A DNA stretch of 64,000 nt from Monarcha castaneiventris obscurior. Its lineage: Eukaryota; Chordata; Aves; Passeriformes; Monarchidae. This document shows, piece by piece, positions 27,001-42,000 of the stretch. The position numbers were made by a program, and so were the translations under genes. The notes beneath the pieces were generated by a model. The model saw only the letters and a program-made list of their open reading frames with translations, ran no database searches and was not told the DNA's origin. Location: NCBI GenBank assembly GCA_026261815.1, contig JAMPIT010000481.1:186001-250000 (forward strand), given 5' to 3'. Every line of letters starts with the position of its first letter. Within the stretch, counting starts at the first letter, position 1.

Positions 27001-30000
27001 GAAGGGGGAAAACCCCTTTATTTAGTGTTGCAGTTTTGGTAGCACGGAGTGTGGTCTTCAACATGCAAAAAAGCAACTTCTTTAAAGAAAGAGACTTTAC
27101 ATAATTGCCGAGTAGGAGGGTGACTGAGGATGTGAAGAGAATTTCCCATTTTATGTTATGTTCAGGTTTCCATCTAAACAGGAGTAAATCTGCAGAAAGT
27201 CCTACAGCTGGTCAAGCCAAGTGAAATTTTACCCTGAGCATAAGGTCAGCAACATTAGTCACTGCTGGGCAAAGTGAGCAAAAAAAAAGGGGGGGAAAGG
27301 GATAAAGTCAGAAGGAAGTCTAACAAGAAAAACACACATCCTTCTTGAAAGCCATAGGGAAATGGAGTCTCCTGCTCCCCAGGATTCCTTCTAGCAGTAA
27401 TGGAGCCACCAGCACAACAGTCCATGTGTGGTTCCCACTCCATGCAGAAACCAGCAGACTTTTCTAGGCTGTGTGGAAATGTGCCTTATATCCATACATG
27501 CCAAGGAAATAAAATTGTGGGATCCCACACCCTTAGGAAAATTCAGACCTGGATCAGCATGTGGCTGATCTCAGTCACTGTATTGGATCCAACAAAAATT
27601 CTGGATTTAAATTTTAAAGGAAGGTTTTTCAGCATCCAAGCTGGGCAACCAGGCTGAACTCTGGTGCACGCCTGTGTGTGCAGGCATTTGCACTCGAGCT
27701 GTGCTGCTTTCTTGTTCTCCAAAAAATTCACCTACTAAAATTGCTTCATATCTTTTATCAATTGTTTCATATCTTTTATCAAGGGTCTCTTATGAGTTTT
27801 TGATGCAACCACTGTTAGTAAATTCCCCCATTATGGGAGTGGGGAGTTAATTATCCCCTCTTGGTCCCCACTGATGCATTTTAGCGCAATCAGGGTTTTT
27901 CCCTAAGAACTGGGGAGTTTGATGTGTGTGCTAAGATTCTGAAAGTGAGAATTTGCCTCAGTTTTGTTCAGAGATAAGCCCAGTTTAGGTGGCTGTTGTC
28001 TGAATTAGATTTGCTCTTGGATTTGGGTTAATAACTACACGGAGTCTAAGGCAGGAGTTGTCTAACTCCAATGGCTGCCCTTGAAAAATTGTCAAGTCCT
28101 CTGCACAGGGGAAGGAAAAGGACCCTTCTAAACTGGAGCTGACCCAGGTCCAGAAAACAGAGGGTGGGTCCAATCTGAGGGGATTTTGTGCCCTTTCTCC
28201 TCCCTTTGCAGAGAAACTGGAAGGGTCCAGTTTAAACCTGTTCCATCACATCCTGAGTCACTGTTTCCAGCCCACACCCGCGCTCGGCTTTGGCACATTA
28301 CATCACACCCAGCAAGGGATGAAATCCCTCCAGCTCATGGAAACAAACACGGAATTTAGAAACTGAGCTCCATTTTGATGAGCAGCCTTTGCATTTAAAC
28401 CGAGTGGTGACCTGGGGTGTTATCATCCTCACAGTGCACATACTGAATAATGTTTTGGCGTGGCTTCTCCCGCTGCAGATTCTTGCACAACAACAAGATT
28501 TCCAGGATTCATCCAGGGACATTCTCTCAACTGGAATCCCTCAAACGGCTGTAAGTAAAAAACATTGCCTGCAAAGAGGACTTGTTTATCTTCAATCAGA
28601 TGGGCAGGACCTGAGGAAGAATGTGCCTGGTTGGCAAGGCTTTTAGTTGTTGCACTTCTAAGGCCACTGCTAAGTTTATAAAAGAGTTTTGATTGGACCT
28701 GAAAGCTTATTTAAGCAGTTAGAAGTTTCTTTATGCTAGTGTCTAATTATAATCAGCTTACAGCTTAATAATGCCACAGGAATGAACGTTCCTGGAAAGT
28801 CTTCACAACAGTTTGAACCCATAAAACATCCTTGAAAAATGTAGAAAGTCCAGGTCATGGATATGACCTTGAACATGTCTGTAGTTCAGGATCTAACATG
28901 GAAAGAAAAATCGCAGTCATAAAAGAAAAGGCTTGTTTTCTAGATTGAAATTAGTCAGAGGGTGCCAAGGTGCATGATTCTCTTTCCATGCAGGAATTCC
29001 CCAGGGTGCTATTCTCATATAACCTGTCTGTCTCTTAAGCTTACTTCTTTCTTGCTTTGGTTTTATGGTCTCTGGAAATAAGTTCTATGATGTGTTTGAG
29101 GGGAAAAAAATGCAAAAGGTAAAGAATTTTGGTGTTCTGCCATGATTTTCAAGTACAATAAAATAATGTATTTCTCACCGCAGCTCTCAGTCATTTCTGC
29201 AAGCAGGTAAAATGCTTCACTTCTCTTAACAGGGAATATCTTGTGAAATGCCATCTGTAGGTGCCAGAGAAAAAGCTGGGGTGTCTATAAAATACTCGGT
29301 CATGGCTCTGTGTGAAATCTCACATTCTCAAATATGTGATCCTGAAAGTGTTAGACTTTTCTTCCATTTTTTTTTTTTTTTTGGATGGCTCAGACCTATC
29401 GACTGTAAAACTGTCAGTGGGGAAGGAGGCACAAACTAATCCCCCTGTAGTCCTTATTTATCCTCATGGATAGCACTGCTCGTAGGAATGAGGTCAGTGC
29501 AGGGAAGAGGCTGGGGCACTGGGAGGTCACTGGAGCTCCATTTGCCGTGGTTCAGGCTTGTGTTGCAGTAATAAAAGTTCTTCCAGTTGTGCAGAAATGC
29601 TGCAGCCCCTCGCAGCTGGTTACAGAAAGGGACTGAGCCCATCCACACATAAATCAAGGGGGAGCTGTTTTTGGAGCTAAAAGAGAAAAGCTGCAACAGA
29701 GGCAGTTCTTACAGAATTCAGTGAAGGTTGAAATCTCTATCTTAGGGTAAAACCCAATATTTCAGTGTCTCAGTCAAAAAAATGCATAATCCAGTTTAAC
29801 TGAATCATTTCTATTTGAAACTGGAATGGTTGATGGCAATGTTAGTTTTACAATTAAACTTTCAACTTGGTTAAGCATCCTAGTTGACCATCCTGCCAAT
29901 GAGATATCTCCAATTTTCACCTGGGATGTGATCAAATGCAGGGCAAACCACCCAAGTGACCCTTCCCTCCAGAGGACTGCTCCCCTCCTGTGCCCTGGAG

Positions 30001-33000
30001 AAGGAGGCAGCGCCACAGTCGGAGGCTGGGCACTGAGCTGCCTTTTCCTGGCTGTTGCAGGCGGCTGGACTCCAACTCACTGTTCTGCGACTGTGACCTG
30101 CTGTGGCTGGCAGAGCTGCTGAAGAAATACGCGGAGCAGGGCAGCATCCAGACAGCTGCCACCTGCGAGGCTCCTCGGGATCTGCACGGCCGCTCCATCG
30201 TCACCTTGACCGCCCAGGAGTTCAACTGTGGTGAGCGAGGTCAAACCCCTCCATCGGCCACCCTCAGCCCCTGGAGCTGGCCTTTGGCCTGGGAATTGCT
30301 TCCTCCACCCCTTTTCCTCCCTCTTCCCTCTGCTGGCATCCTGATTTCTCCCTTCTTCACTGCTGAAATGGGAAAATCCCAGTGGGGCTGCAGGAGGAAG
30401 TTGACATTCCCAGAGGTGTTGGAGGCAACTCTGTCTTGGTTGGTGGGTGTTGTCTTGGCTTTTTGCATAGAGTAGGGCTGGTAAAGGATCGGTTGCAACA
30501 GTGGCTAAACCAGGAACCAGAGGAAATATCCCACATGAGGCTGAACAGATGGGGAACACTGGGAGAGCTGCAGTGGCTGGAGACACAACTGGAAACCTAT
30601 GGGAGAGCATAGAAGATGTGTAGCTGAATGCTTTGTTTGACTGTGCTATAACTGATGGCTCTTGTTAGGCTGTTGTTCTTTAACTTTAGAATTTTAAATT
30701 AGGTTTTGTTCCGAAAAATCCTAAAATTAACTGCTTCACACAGGAAAAAAGACAAAGCTCTGATTTTTAAGTGGAGATAAGTTAAAACTCTGATTTTTAC
30801 GTGGAGGTTGGCACAAGCATTGGCTGTAGTTCCATGGTACTTCGCTGCTGGTAGAGTCAGTTTGAGAAATTCCCACTCACATGGGCTGGCTGTTAGCATC
30901 CCTCCTGGCTATGCCAGTCCAGCTGTGCATGGCCCTGCCGTGAGCCAAATGTGTGAGCTCAGCTGGATTTTTAAGAGCTCTCCATTGAATTCAGCTTGTT
31001 TTTGTAAAAAATCTTGACCATTTCACAGCTTAATTTAGGGCACAGCCATGCAAAGAGTTGAGCTGGCACAAATGGGTCTGTGACCTCAACGGAGGGGGGA
31101 TAGGAAGGGCCTAGGGAAAGCAGCTGGGGACACATGGAGTGGCTGTGCCGCACAACAAGCCATCCCCAACACACTCCCAGTGCCACAGTACAGCTGTTAG
31201 TGCAAATTTGTTCTGGTTTAGGCATGGACACACAGTGGGGTGTCTGTCAAATCAGCCAGAGCACCTGGTGGGGAGATTTTGCTGGCATTTGGCTTTCAGT
31301 CTGGTGGTGTGCCAGCTGGGAAGACAAATGATCCAGAGTTCAGCACAAAGCTCTACCCATGCAGGTGGCTGATATCTGAGTCAGTCTGAAAGCTGCTGGT
31401 ACCATTAACCCATGGCTTTGAGCAGCTGTGAGCCAGAGGGGCAAATCTGCCCTGCATCAGCATTTTGTGCTGTGAGGCTGTGCTGGGTTTGGGCTGTGCT
31501 GGGCTTGCCTTTGGGGCGTTTTTCTGAGCCATTAACTTGTGGTCTAGGGAGTGAGGATACTGACCTTCCACTGGAGGAAGTGATAGGTTCTCAATTTTAG
31601 GAATAATCCAGCTGGTTTTACTGGATTACTGGTGAGCGTGCAGATTGTGAAATGGGTAGGCTTTTCGCTGAATCAAGATCATGCACTCCAGGGCTTGCCC
31701 ATAAATTCCTCCCTATTTTAGCACATCCTTTCAATGTTTAACTTGCTTGGTGCTTGAGTACATCTAAAAGTGAGGCACACAGTGAAAGGCTTGGCTGGAT
31801 AGGGGCAGGGTGATGAATTAAGGACACAATGAATGAAATCCTGTTGGGAGGGAAGTGGTGTGGTTTGCAGGGAGCTGGCTCTGTGTTCAGGGGGAGCAGG
31901 AAGCTGCAGGCTGCCACGGGCAGACAAACAACCAGGAGGATGCTCCTGACTTCTTTGCTTCTCTGGGGGGGAGACAGGGACCAGCTCTATAATGAACCAC
32001 TGTACAGTCGGATCTGTGGGAGCTGATCCACTGCCCAACATACCGAGAATAGGAACAGCAGCTATTCCCCAGGGCTTTTAGTGGGTTTGGGTGAATGATG
32101 CTATTCCTTCATGACATTTGCAGGTGTTAGTGAGTTTTGGGGTGGCTCTGAGCAGATGCTGCTGTGCCTGGGGCTCTGCTGGTGCCTGTTTGTTGGGGCA
32201 TTGCAGGATGGGCGTTGCAGGATGGGTGTTGTGTGCCCCACCACACCCCCAGTTGGGCTGCAGGTGGTTTTGTGCTGCTTTGGACTGGGTTGTGTTCAAA
32301 TGGTGTTTTGCAGAGAGGCCTCGAATAACCTCAGAACCCCACGACGTCGATGTGCTCTTGGGAAACACAGTTTATTTCACCTGCAGGGCAGAAGGCAACC
32401 CAAAGCCTGCCATTATTTGGCTGCACAACAAGTAAGTCACACACAAGGAGCCCTGGGGTGGCAAAGGTTTTCAAGCACCGAGCTCTTCGGTGTCTGCCTG
32501 TAATTGCAAAAGCTCTTTCACACAACGTTAAAGAAAAGAAGAAAAAAAAGAAATGGTTATCCCATGGGTTACATTTACCTTCCTTTTAACAGCATTCTCT
32601 GGTGACCACGTAATCCAAGTGGTGTTTTCATCTGCATTTGGAATATTTCATCTGTGTTTGTAAAGGATTCCAAGAGCTTATAACTTTCCTATAAACATAC
32701 TCTGCAGGCTGAAAGCAATTGTCTTTTGATCAGGAAAAAATAAAATTAGTGTTTTGTGTTGCTCTCAGCCACCATGCTTGCCATTTGTTAACTGCTGAAA
32801 TGCTTCTCACTAAAGGCTGATTGTGTTAGGTATGAGGTTTCTTTCCAAAGGGAAAAATCGCCGTGCTCCACTGAAGGATGGAATTTGCAAATTCCTGTGT
32901 AGGTTATGTGCTAGATGCCAGAGTGTTCTGGGAAATGCTACACAATAAAATATTCTGTGCTCAGGCAGCTGCCCACTGTGGAAGTGAAGCTGCTTTGCTG

Positions 33001-36000
33001 CTTTACGAGCTTCTTGTCTGGTGAAGCCTGAGCAGGGCTTGGTTATTAATAAAAATGATCAATGTGTGCTTCTTCAGCAAACCCCCCACCAGGCAGAGTT
33101 TCAGCCCAGAGCAAAAGTTTATGGCTGAGTTAAGTCCCTTTGGAAGGAAGGTTTTGTTAGGGAAATGCTGGCAGGCTCCCAAAGACAGCATTGTAAGAAG
33201 GGTAATGATAATAAATGTTCCACAAATGAGATATGACTGGGGTGAGGAGACACCAGGGGAATTAAATAAATGCCCAGCAAGCAGATTAGATTGCATAGTG
33301 GGTTCAGCCTTTGTCCTAGGGGGAGAGAGGTCCCTTCTTCCCTTTCAATCATCTGCAGCCATCCAAGATTCCTTCGTGCTGGGACAAATGGGATGCAGCA
33401 GTGGGACCTTCTGCCACGGGCTGGGATCCAGGAGTCGCAGGTCATTGCAGAAAGAAGGAAGATGTTTCACAGCTCTCGGGCTGTGTTGGAGTCCAAGCTG
33501 TGTTGGGGTCCCATGGTGACTTCTCAGAGCTTTTTGCTCCTCTGAGGCCTTTGAGCCTCGAGTTTGAATAGCAATGGCTGCACACAAGAACAATATTAAT
33601 TCATTGTTAAATTTGCACTTAGTGAGTAAAGAGAACAGGCTTTCCAGGCCAGGACGCCCTGACAATGGCAGTGATGCTGTGACATGGGAACAGAGTGCTC
33701 TCCTGATGGGCTGTAAATGTCCTGCCTAATCAGCAGGGAGAGAAAAAGCAGCTCACCCAGGGAGTAAACTGGAGCTGGAGCTGCAGTTCAGTGCTGTGAA
33801 TCAGAACTCTTGCAAATTTCACAAAGTCTCAGAATAGCTACAAGAAACGCCCAACTTACTGCCATGCAAGCAAAGCCCCCAGAAACCCCAGCAGCTCGAG
33901 GGGGAGCCACCAGCCTTTATTCCTTTCAGATTTTGCCTGTTTGTGGCTGTTTTTTCAGTAATAAGATTGACATGAAAGATGACAACCGCCTGAACCTGTT
34001 GCAAGATGGTACCTTGATGATCCAGAACACCAAGGAGTCGGACAAAGGCGTCTACCAGTGCATGGCCAAGAACATTGCTGGGGAGGTCAAGACACAGGAA
34101 GTCGTGCTGCGCTATTTTGGCACCCCATGTAATTGAGCTTTGTGCATCCCTTGACGACCCGGCTCATCTTGGGGATGGGAGTGGAGCTAAATCAGAGTCA
34201 GTCCCAGCTTTGTATGTGCCAAGATGTTCTTGGGGGAGAGAGTGGCTGACAGCAAAATGAGGCCTGAGCTTAAGGGGTTCCCACTGGAGTGGGGAAACGG
34301 GTACTTGGAGATGGAAGGTAGTTTGGGACTGGGGAGGGAGTTTGAAGTCTGGGATGAATTCTGCAGCACAAGGGTGAAGGGGACACGGGCATGGGGATGC
34401 TCCAGCACTGAGTGAGTGGGTGTGAGGAGGTGGCAGGAAGGTGCTGGGGGCACTGCTCACAGCGAAGATTTGGATGTCAGGGAAGAACCAGGGTGGGTTG
34501 CTGGGTTGCAGAGGAGTCCAAGCAACTTCTGCCCATCAGTGAGCAGGCAGCAGAGCTGGTTTCTAAAGCTCTCATTCCCTTCCAGCCAAGCCCACTTTTG
34601 TGATCCAGCCACAGAACACTGAAGTGCTGATTGGGGAAAGTGTCACCCTGGAGTGTGGGGTCTCTGGGCACCCCCACCCTCGCATCAGCTGGACCTTTGG
34701 CACGGGCTCTCCTTTGCCACAGGATTCCCGTTTCACAATTACCGGCTCTGGAGGCCTCTTCATTCAGAACGTCACCTTCTCGGACCAGGGGCAGTACAAC
34801 TGCAATGCCAGCAACTCTGAGGGATCCATCCAGGCCACAGCAAGGATCATAGTGCAAGGTGAGGGCTCCCAGGCTGGTTCTGTGAAGATTCTGTGACATT
34901 TCTGGGATACAGTGTTTGGTCAGCGGGGTGTATTTGTGTTTTTGGACTGGTTCTGGTCCCATGAACTCCTCGAGTTCGCTGCCTGAGTGTTTCCTGCTGC
35001 TCAGTCACTGCTTTCCCTTCCAGATTCTCCCAAGTTTCTCGTCATTCCCACTGATCAGACAGTAACTGAGGGACAAAGCGTGGATTTCCCCTGCTCTGCT
35101 GAGGGTCACCCTCCCCCAGTGATTACCTGGACGAGGGCAGGTACTGCCTCACTTGACTCGTGGTTTCTCTATCCCAGGCCATCATCCACGGGGTGTGGGT
35201 GGGAATAGCTGAGCTGCTGGTCCAGGGTGGTGGCTTGCAGGGGTGGCACAGGACAAACTGTGAACAGCACAGACCTAGTCCCACTGGGAGGTGTGTTGTA
35301 GATCACCAAGGATGGAGTTAAGCACTGAGGAAGGAGCCTTTTAGGTTTCATTCACAAGGAAGGAGTGTGATGGTTTTCATCAGCATGAAACCCATGGAAA
35401 GCCTCACACTTCTTCCTGCAGAGGCTTCCCACCTTCTCTGAAAAGGCAAGGTCTGGACACGCCAGATCAGTGGATATGAATCACAGAATGGAGTGGGAAA
35501 AGACCTCTAAGATCATCAAGTCCAACCTTTAACCCAACACTGCCATGTTCACCACTAAACCGTGTCCCTAAATGCCAAATGTACACTTTTTTTGAACACT
35601 TTTGGGGATGATGATTCCACCACTTCCCTTTGCAGTACCGCCATGTGCCAGCTGTCATTGTCCTTGATTTGCTGCCCTTGGGGAGCCCATTGCAGAAGGG
35701 CACCATTCACTGCCACACCTCGGAGTTTTCTCTTAGCTTAGGAAAAAGGATTTTGGGACAACAGGTGGTGGTGAACTTTTAAAGTCTCAAATAATTGTTA
35801 GCGCTGGCTCCACTGAACTGATCTCATCCAACACTTTCTGGGACAGGAGCCAATAATGCTTGGCCCAGAGGTCCTCCAACTTTTCCTTATGCTTCACAAG
35901 CCGTAATTAATGGTTTAGTGCTGTGGAGAGTTTGTGGGTATTGTGTTCCAGCTTCCACAGCAATGGCCCTGACACGGAGTTAAGAAGGACCAGCTGAAAT

Positions 36001-39000
36001 TCTGCTCTGCCAGCATGTTCTCCATCTCCTTTAACCTGTTCTCCTCCACTTCCCAGAAAATATATCTTAGGCACGTGGAAAGGCGCACAATAACAAGAAA
36101 TAAGGTTCATAAGTGCCTTGTAACCAGGTTTGCACTCAGAAATCCATAAATCAAAAGTCAGCCAGGCTTTATGGCGCTTTCACATGCTAAAATAGCAGGA
36201 CAAGAGGAGGGGAAGTGGTGGAGCATTGCTTATCTCAAAGCCACTTTTGACAGCGTGGGAGGGATTTTGGTATTTGGATTGAATAAACAGAGGATGAATA
36301 AATGGAGGGAAATGGAATATTGGAGGGAAATGGAATATTGGAAGGAAATGGAATATTAAAAAAAAAGTTGTTAAACTGTTGAGTTTTAATAATTTTACTT
36401 GGGTTTGTTAAAGCAATTTAGTTTTCAGCCTTTCTCCTGAAATAAAGTAAATACTGAAACAGTTTCCAAACCAGAAAATCAGACCAACAAGTTTAGAAAG
36501 ACAATGCCAAATGTTCCCATTTATTTGATGAAACAGAGTTTGGATAATTGAAGAGTGATTTGCTATCCATCAGTCAGGGGTCAAAAAATCTGCAGGTTGC
36601 ACTAAGAAAATACTTGGGAGGAAAGAAAAAGGGTTCCAGCTCTTCTCAGTTGATCAGACAACTCAGTGTGTAAAGATGATATTTCAGGGTGATTGATGTT
36701 GGGAAGGAAATGAAATGTGTAGCTCACACAGACCCTTCCAGTGATGGTGATGCCTTCAAAATCTAGAAACAAATCAAAACACTTTTGAGACAATATTAAT
36801 ATAGGAAGTAATATAAAATCAGGTCTTTAATTGGAGGCCTCCAGGTGCAAATATGGCAAATTGCATGCCAAAAATGCGTTGAAAATGCACATCTGTTGAA
36901 GCACTGGGGCATAGGGCAAGTACAGTTTTATAAGTTCAGCAAATTAGCATAATTGACAAGAATCCCCAATTAGAAACACAGGTAATGAAGTAATTCCCCC
37001 TCCTGGTTCTACCCCTTCTGAAGCCCCCTCCTTGCTAGTTGTTTATGTCTAATAAATGAGAAGGTGTCTTGGGAAGGTGTCTTGTCCTTGATTCCCACAA
37101 GAAGCAAGATCAGAACTGGCCCTCAGGAGTTTGTTTGCCTAACAGGAGAAGTGCTGGGGTTAGGAATCCATATAACCATACAATAGCAGTCTGCAGAGCC
37201 ATGAACGGACACAAAGAACGTACAAAAGCAAAACCCGTTTTGGCATCGATGGGATGAGGACAATTGTCGCACTTGGACATGAAAAGAAGCACTCAGGCTC
37301 AGCTCAGTTCAGGACAGGAAAGAAGCCAGGAAAGCCCCAGCTGTTTCTTTTTCAGTCATTTATATATCTTTTTAGAAACAACTGTGGGTTGGAGGATGAG
37401 GTTACCACCTCCCCAATCATCACACTGGCCAAACGAAAAGTCTATCATATTTCTCCACCTTAGGAGAAAGAACGAAAACAGTAAGGACCGCTTAGCAAAA
37501 ACATGGCTGTTACAGAATTTTGCGTGAGAATTCTATTACAGGAATGAAAACATGGCAAGACTGCAAAACTCAGGGCGACAATCACAGGGAATTAACGAGC
37601 TGCTCCTTCGCCCAGGTGGGCCCTTGCCGAGCGACCGGCGGCACAGCGTCCTGTCCACGGGCACCCTGCGGCTGGGCCGGGTGGCCCTGCACGACCACGG
37701 GCAGTACGAGTGCCACGCCATCAGCGCCATCGGCGTCAGCAGCCGCCCCGTGCAGCTCTCGGTGACCCCGCGAGGTGAGCTGGGCACGAGGGGCTGGCAG
37801 AGGCGTGACACTAAACCATTTATCGTGGTTGTGGTAAATAACCATCTGAGCAGGCAGGGAGCTGCCCCCCTTTCCTACGGGATGGGGTTTTGCTCTTCCC
37901 TGGGAGCAGACATCCAGCCACGAGGGCTCCATCAGCTGGTGGGAAATGTTAGAGAGGTTTCCAGAGCGCCAAGGTCTGTGAATTGGAATAAGCGGCTGCA
38001 GTTTGGGAGTTGTCATCGAGAAGATTGCTTCGGTAAAGGAAAAGCTGGATAATTTGCAAATAAAGTGTATTAATTAAATTCTTACTAATATATATATATA
38101 TGTATTTTGCAATTTTATAATTTTGTCTTTCCTGCAAAATTAATAGTAAAATTCTTTCTTAAACAAAATATTCTGCAAAACATAACGTTTTCTTCTAGTG
38201 AACATTTAATCCTGGCTCTAGATGCATTTGTCTTAAACATTCCCTACCAGATCATAGGTTCAATCTAAATTTAGGTTTTCTAAAATCAAGACTCTGTAAA
38301 ACCACAAGTCATGCAGGGATGCTTTTGCTTAATTAGGGCCTAATTTCTTTTCTTCCTTAATTTTTTTAAAGCTTTTGCCTAATTTTTTTTTTTGTTCCTT
38401 ATAAATAATTCTTCTGAAAAAGCAAACTTCCTTGCTTGTTCACAAATAGGGCAGGGTTTTACTAATGGCAGACTGGAGGGAAGGAAACTCTCTAGAAGCA
38501 TAAGTAAGTAAAGCTTCAAGCACAGAATTCACAGAATGTTTTAAGACCAGCAAGATCAATATAATTACTTAATCTGGCCTTACTAATACTTCAAGAGAGC
38601 CTCATCCGGTAATTCCTGAAACAAGTCATGATCCCTGTTTCAGCTGGAGCATCTTTTCTAGAAAGCCTTTGAATTAAGGATTTTAAATGAGGCAGCACAT
38701 TCCTGTGTAATTGCCCCAAGTAGAGACACAGAGGAGCAGAAAATAATGAACATAAATTACGTAAATTAATGAACAGAGAGCTTGGCAGCGAGACAGAGAG
38801 CACGGGGTGAGCTGCTGCCCCTCTGCAGAGCCCTTGAAGGAGCAGCAGCTCAGCAGCTCTGCTTTCTCCATGCCGAGATGGTTTTTTTACACACAGATAT
38901 CTCTGTTTTCCTTGCTGCATTTCTTACCCCAGTGACTTTTTTCCCTGTGTGGCACAGTGATCCCCGTGTTCCTGCATCCCCCCCAAGACCTGGTGGCAGA

Positions 39001-42000
39001 GACAGGCCAGGACGTTGCCATTTCCTGCGCTGCCCAGGGAGACCCTCGGCCCACCATAACCTGGGTCAAGGTACGTGATGTTTTCATGGCACTGGGGAAA
39101 GGGACAGCTCCTCTGGGGGAGAATTAAACAGCTCTCTCCTACACCTCTCCCAGCTTCATTAGTTACGTCAGTTTTGCTATACACATGGGACAGAGACCAA
39201 CATTTCCACTGATTTGGGGTTTTTAAAAGAATATTGCCCAAAGCCATGTGGCAAATATTCTCCCGTTCTTCCTTCCAAAAGAGTCACTCGCAGCCAGTGA
39301 CATTCCAGGATGTTATAAATACTTGATTGACAATCCCTGGAAAAATAAAAAAACCCTGAAAATTGATTTTTTTTTTTCTATGTAGTTTGTCCATATTTTC
39401 AATGTTTCTGCTGATGGTATTGGATGATGCTTTTTGGCTTCAGTTTTGATGGGGCAAAGCCATGATCCCTCAAAATCACGCTGCAGCCTGGCTGCTCTTT
39501 CCAAGAATTCATTAGGTGGAGTTTTTCAGACTTCTTTCCTGCTGTGCTGTAGTTCAACACTTGGGACCTTTCTTTTTATCTGCCCTGCCTTTGAGCACAG
39601 TCAGGCACAGAAAATGTTTGGGCCTCACTTACCCCACAGATGTCTGGTGGGAGGTGAACTTGCAGCTTTCTGCGGGCTCAACCAACAGTGGGAGCAGAAG
39701 AAAAGAGCCTGGAAGGGCAGCAGAGTGAACATTAGCTTGGGGCAGGGCAGCAGAAAGATGTTAAGAAGCAGGAAAATAGAAAAGTAAAACCTAAAGTCAC
39801 TTCTGCCACCAGCCAGGCTGAGAGGTTGGGTTTGAGTGATGCTGTCAGAGCCAGCAAAAGCTGGGATCTGCAGCTCAAGGTTTCAGGTTGGCCCAAATCC
39901 GAAAACATTTTGACTTAATTTTGTGCCATGAAACTTCGGTGAGGACATCAGGGTGTGGGACTTGTTCCAGGCAGCCTGACTGTGGGGTGTCTGTGGGGTG
40001 TCTGTGGGGTGTCTGTGGGGTGTCTGTGCCCTGCAGGGAGCTCCTGGGCTGGGCCAGGGGAAGGAGGAGAGCAGGGACATCCTCACCGTGGGTCCTGTCA
40101 GCAACAGGTGTCCTTGGAGCTCTTTCTGGTTTCTCTGGAAGAGCAATGCTAACATCTGGTGGCCACATTAGTTCATCACATCCATCCCTGGGTTTGCTGA
40201 GCAGGCTGAAGGCTGCAGTAGCGGGAGCTTTCTGTGCTCTGACACAGCTTCTGTCTTCTGATGGTGCAACAGGAGGGCATCCAGATCACGGAGAGTGGCA
40301 AGTTCCACATCAGCCAGGACGGGACCCTCTCCATCCAGGACCTGGGTGTGGCTGACCAGGGCAGATACGAGTGCATAGCGAGGAACCCCTTTGGCTTCAC
40401 CTCCAGTGCCATGCAGCTCACCATCACCGGTACTGTATCTCCCACATGCCCCCCGAGCCTTCTCTGGCTCCTGTGTCAGGAGGTGCTGTGCTGTGCTGAC
40501 AGCTACACTTCGAGCAGACAACTATGTAAGAAATGATTTCTTCAGCTTCTTTGCAGACAGGTCCCTTGGATCGGAGTCACTCCGTTGTGAAAGCCCACGC
40601 ACCTCCCAGCTGCCCCTCGCTGTTTGCTCAGCTGAGCTGCAGTTGCTCCCTGCAAAGCCAAAGGTGTTGTCTTAAACCTCCTTCTGCAAGCCCAGCTGTC
40701 AGTGTCCACGTAGTTATTGCTTCTGCTGGGAGGGAGAAACTTATTAAAAAGTGCCGATACACTCACAAATCGTCATCTGACTGAAACCTCGCATGCCGGG
40801 GGAGGGAGGAGCAGAGCAACATTGTCACTGCATATACAGGGGTTTAAATGTCTGCTCAGTCATAAAATCATAGAATCATAGGATCAATAAGGCTGGAAAA
40901 GGCCTCCAAGATCATCAAGTCCAACCTTAGACCATGTACCACTCTTGGGAATGGGAACTAAATCTGGTTTTGAAGCTCCTGCTCTGTGCGTTAGTGGAGA
41001 TGGAATGAACATGGAGGAGTAGCTCTCCTCTGCTGGTCAAACCAGAGGTCAAGAGTGGAAATTGTACCTCTTAGAGGGTAAGAAAACTGGCAAAGGAAAA
41101 AAGGCATCAAAGGCAAGCAAGAAAGTTTAAAATATAAGTGAAGAGCTGTTCCAGAAATAGCCAGAGTGGATAGTGAGTCACTTATTAGATGAATTTTGTA
41201 ATATTTTCCATACAGGGGTTGTAAGTAAGGAGCTGAAAATGGTCTGAAACGTCTTTGTTGTTTGAAATTATTCCTGAGACAGTTTCTTGGTTTATTCTTG
41301 ATTGGTGCCTCATTCACCAGCTGGCTGTAGCATACACCAGTAGCCAACTGGGAGCTGGTTTGTTCAGCTGTGACAAAGGCCCTGGCTTCAAAAATGCATC
41401 CTGTAGTAATTTTAAAGAAGTGATGTCTTTACTTCCGAAGGTATTCCAACAACTATGGTATTTTTGATTTAAAATGATGTAGCAGATGTGTTAACACTAA
41501 CTTTGAACTATTATTATCATCATAAATATCTATTAATTACTACCAATAATTAGTAAGTAAAGTGTTCCACAAACAGAAAATTAATGGATGAGCAATATAT
41601 TTAAATTATTTTCTTGAATTTGAGAAGTACCTTTGTGGGAAGTAAATATGTTATTTTGGGTTAAGCCACTGTGATTTTTAAATTTTCTTTTTGCAGTAGC
41701 AAAAGAAAATCTTTCTTTTCTGCACTAACCAAAACAGACTTTTTTTTTTTTTTGCAAAGCTGTACAGGAGAAAACCCTGAATACATGTCCACAGGCATCT
41801 CTTGGAAAAGACGCCTTCTTTTTCAGGCAGTTTACATTCTTCAGACTATCTGTCTTAAAAATAAATTAGTGGTGCTGGTATTGCAGATGGAAACGCAGTT
41901 TGTTCTGCAGCGAGGTCACTCTGGGGCTGGTGCGTTCTTGAGCTGGGAGGGCCAAATAATATCAAAGTAAATTGAGGGTGTTTTGTTGTTTCTTTGTGCC

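Larger units (their letters stand above)
23861..30060 (+). other. Peroxidasin introns 4-6
   Basis: Three introns (23861-26885, 26958-28478, 28551-30060) separating LRR3, LRR4, LRR5 and the LRR cap. They hold one antisense CR1 end, an A/C-rich simple tract near 25346-25392 and a 21-bp duplication at 27745. Nothing else was recognised. Confidence 0.8.
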
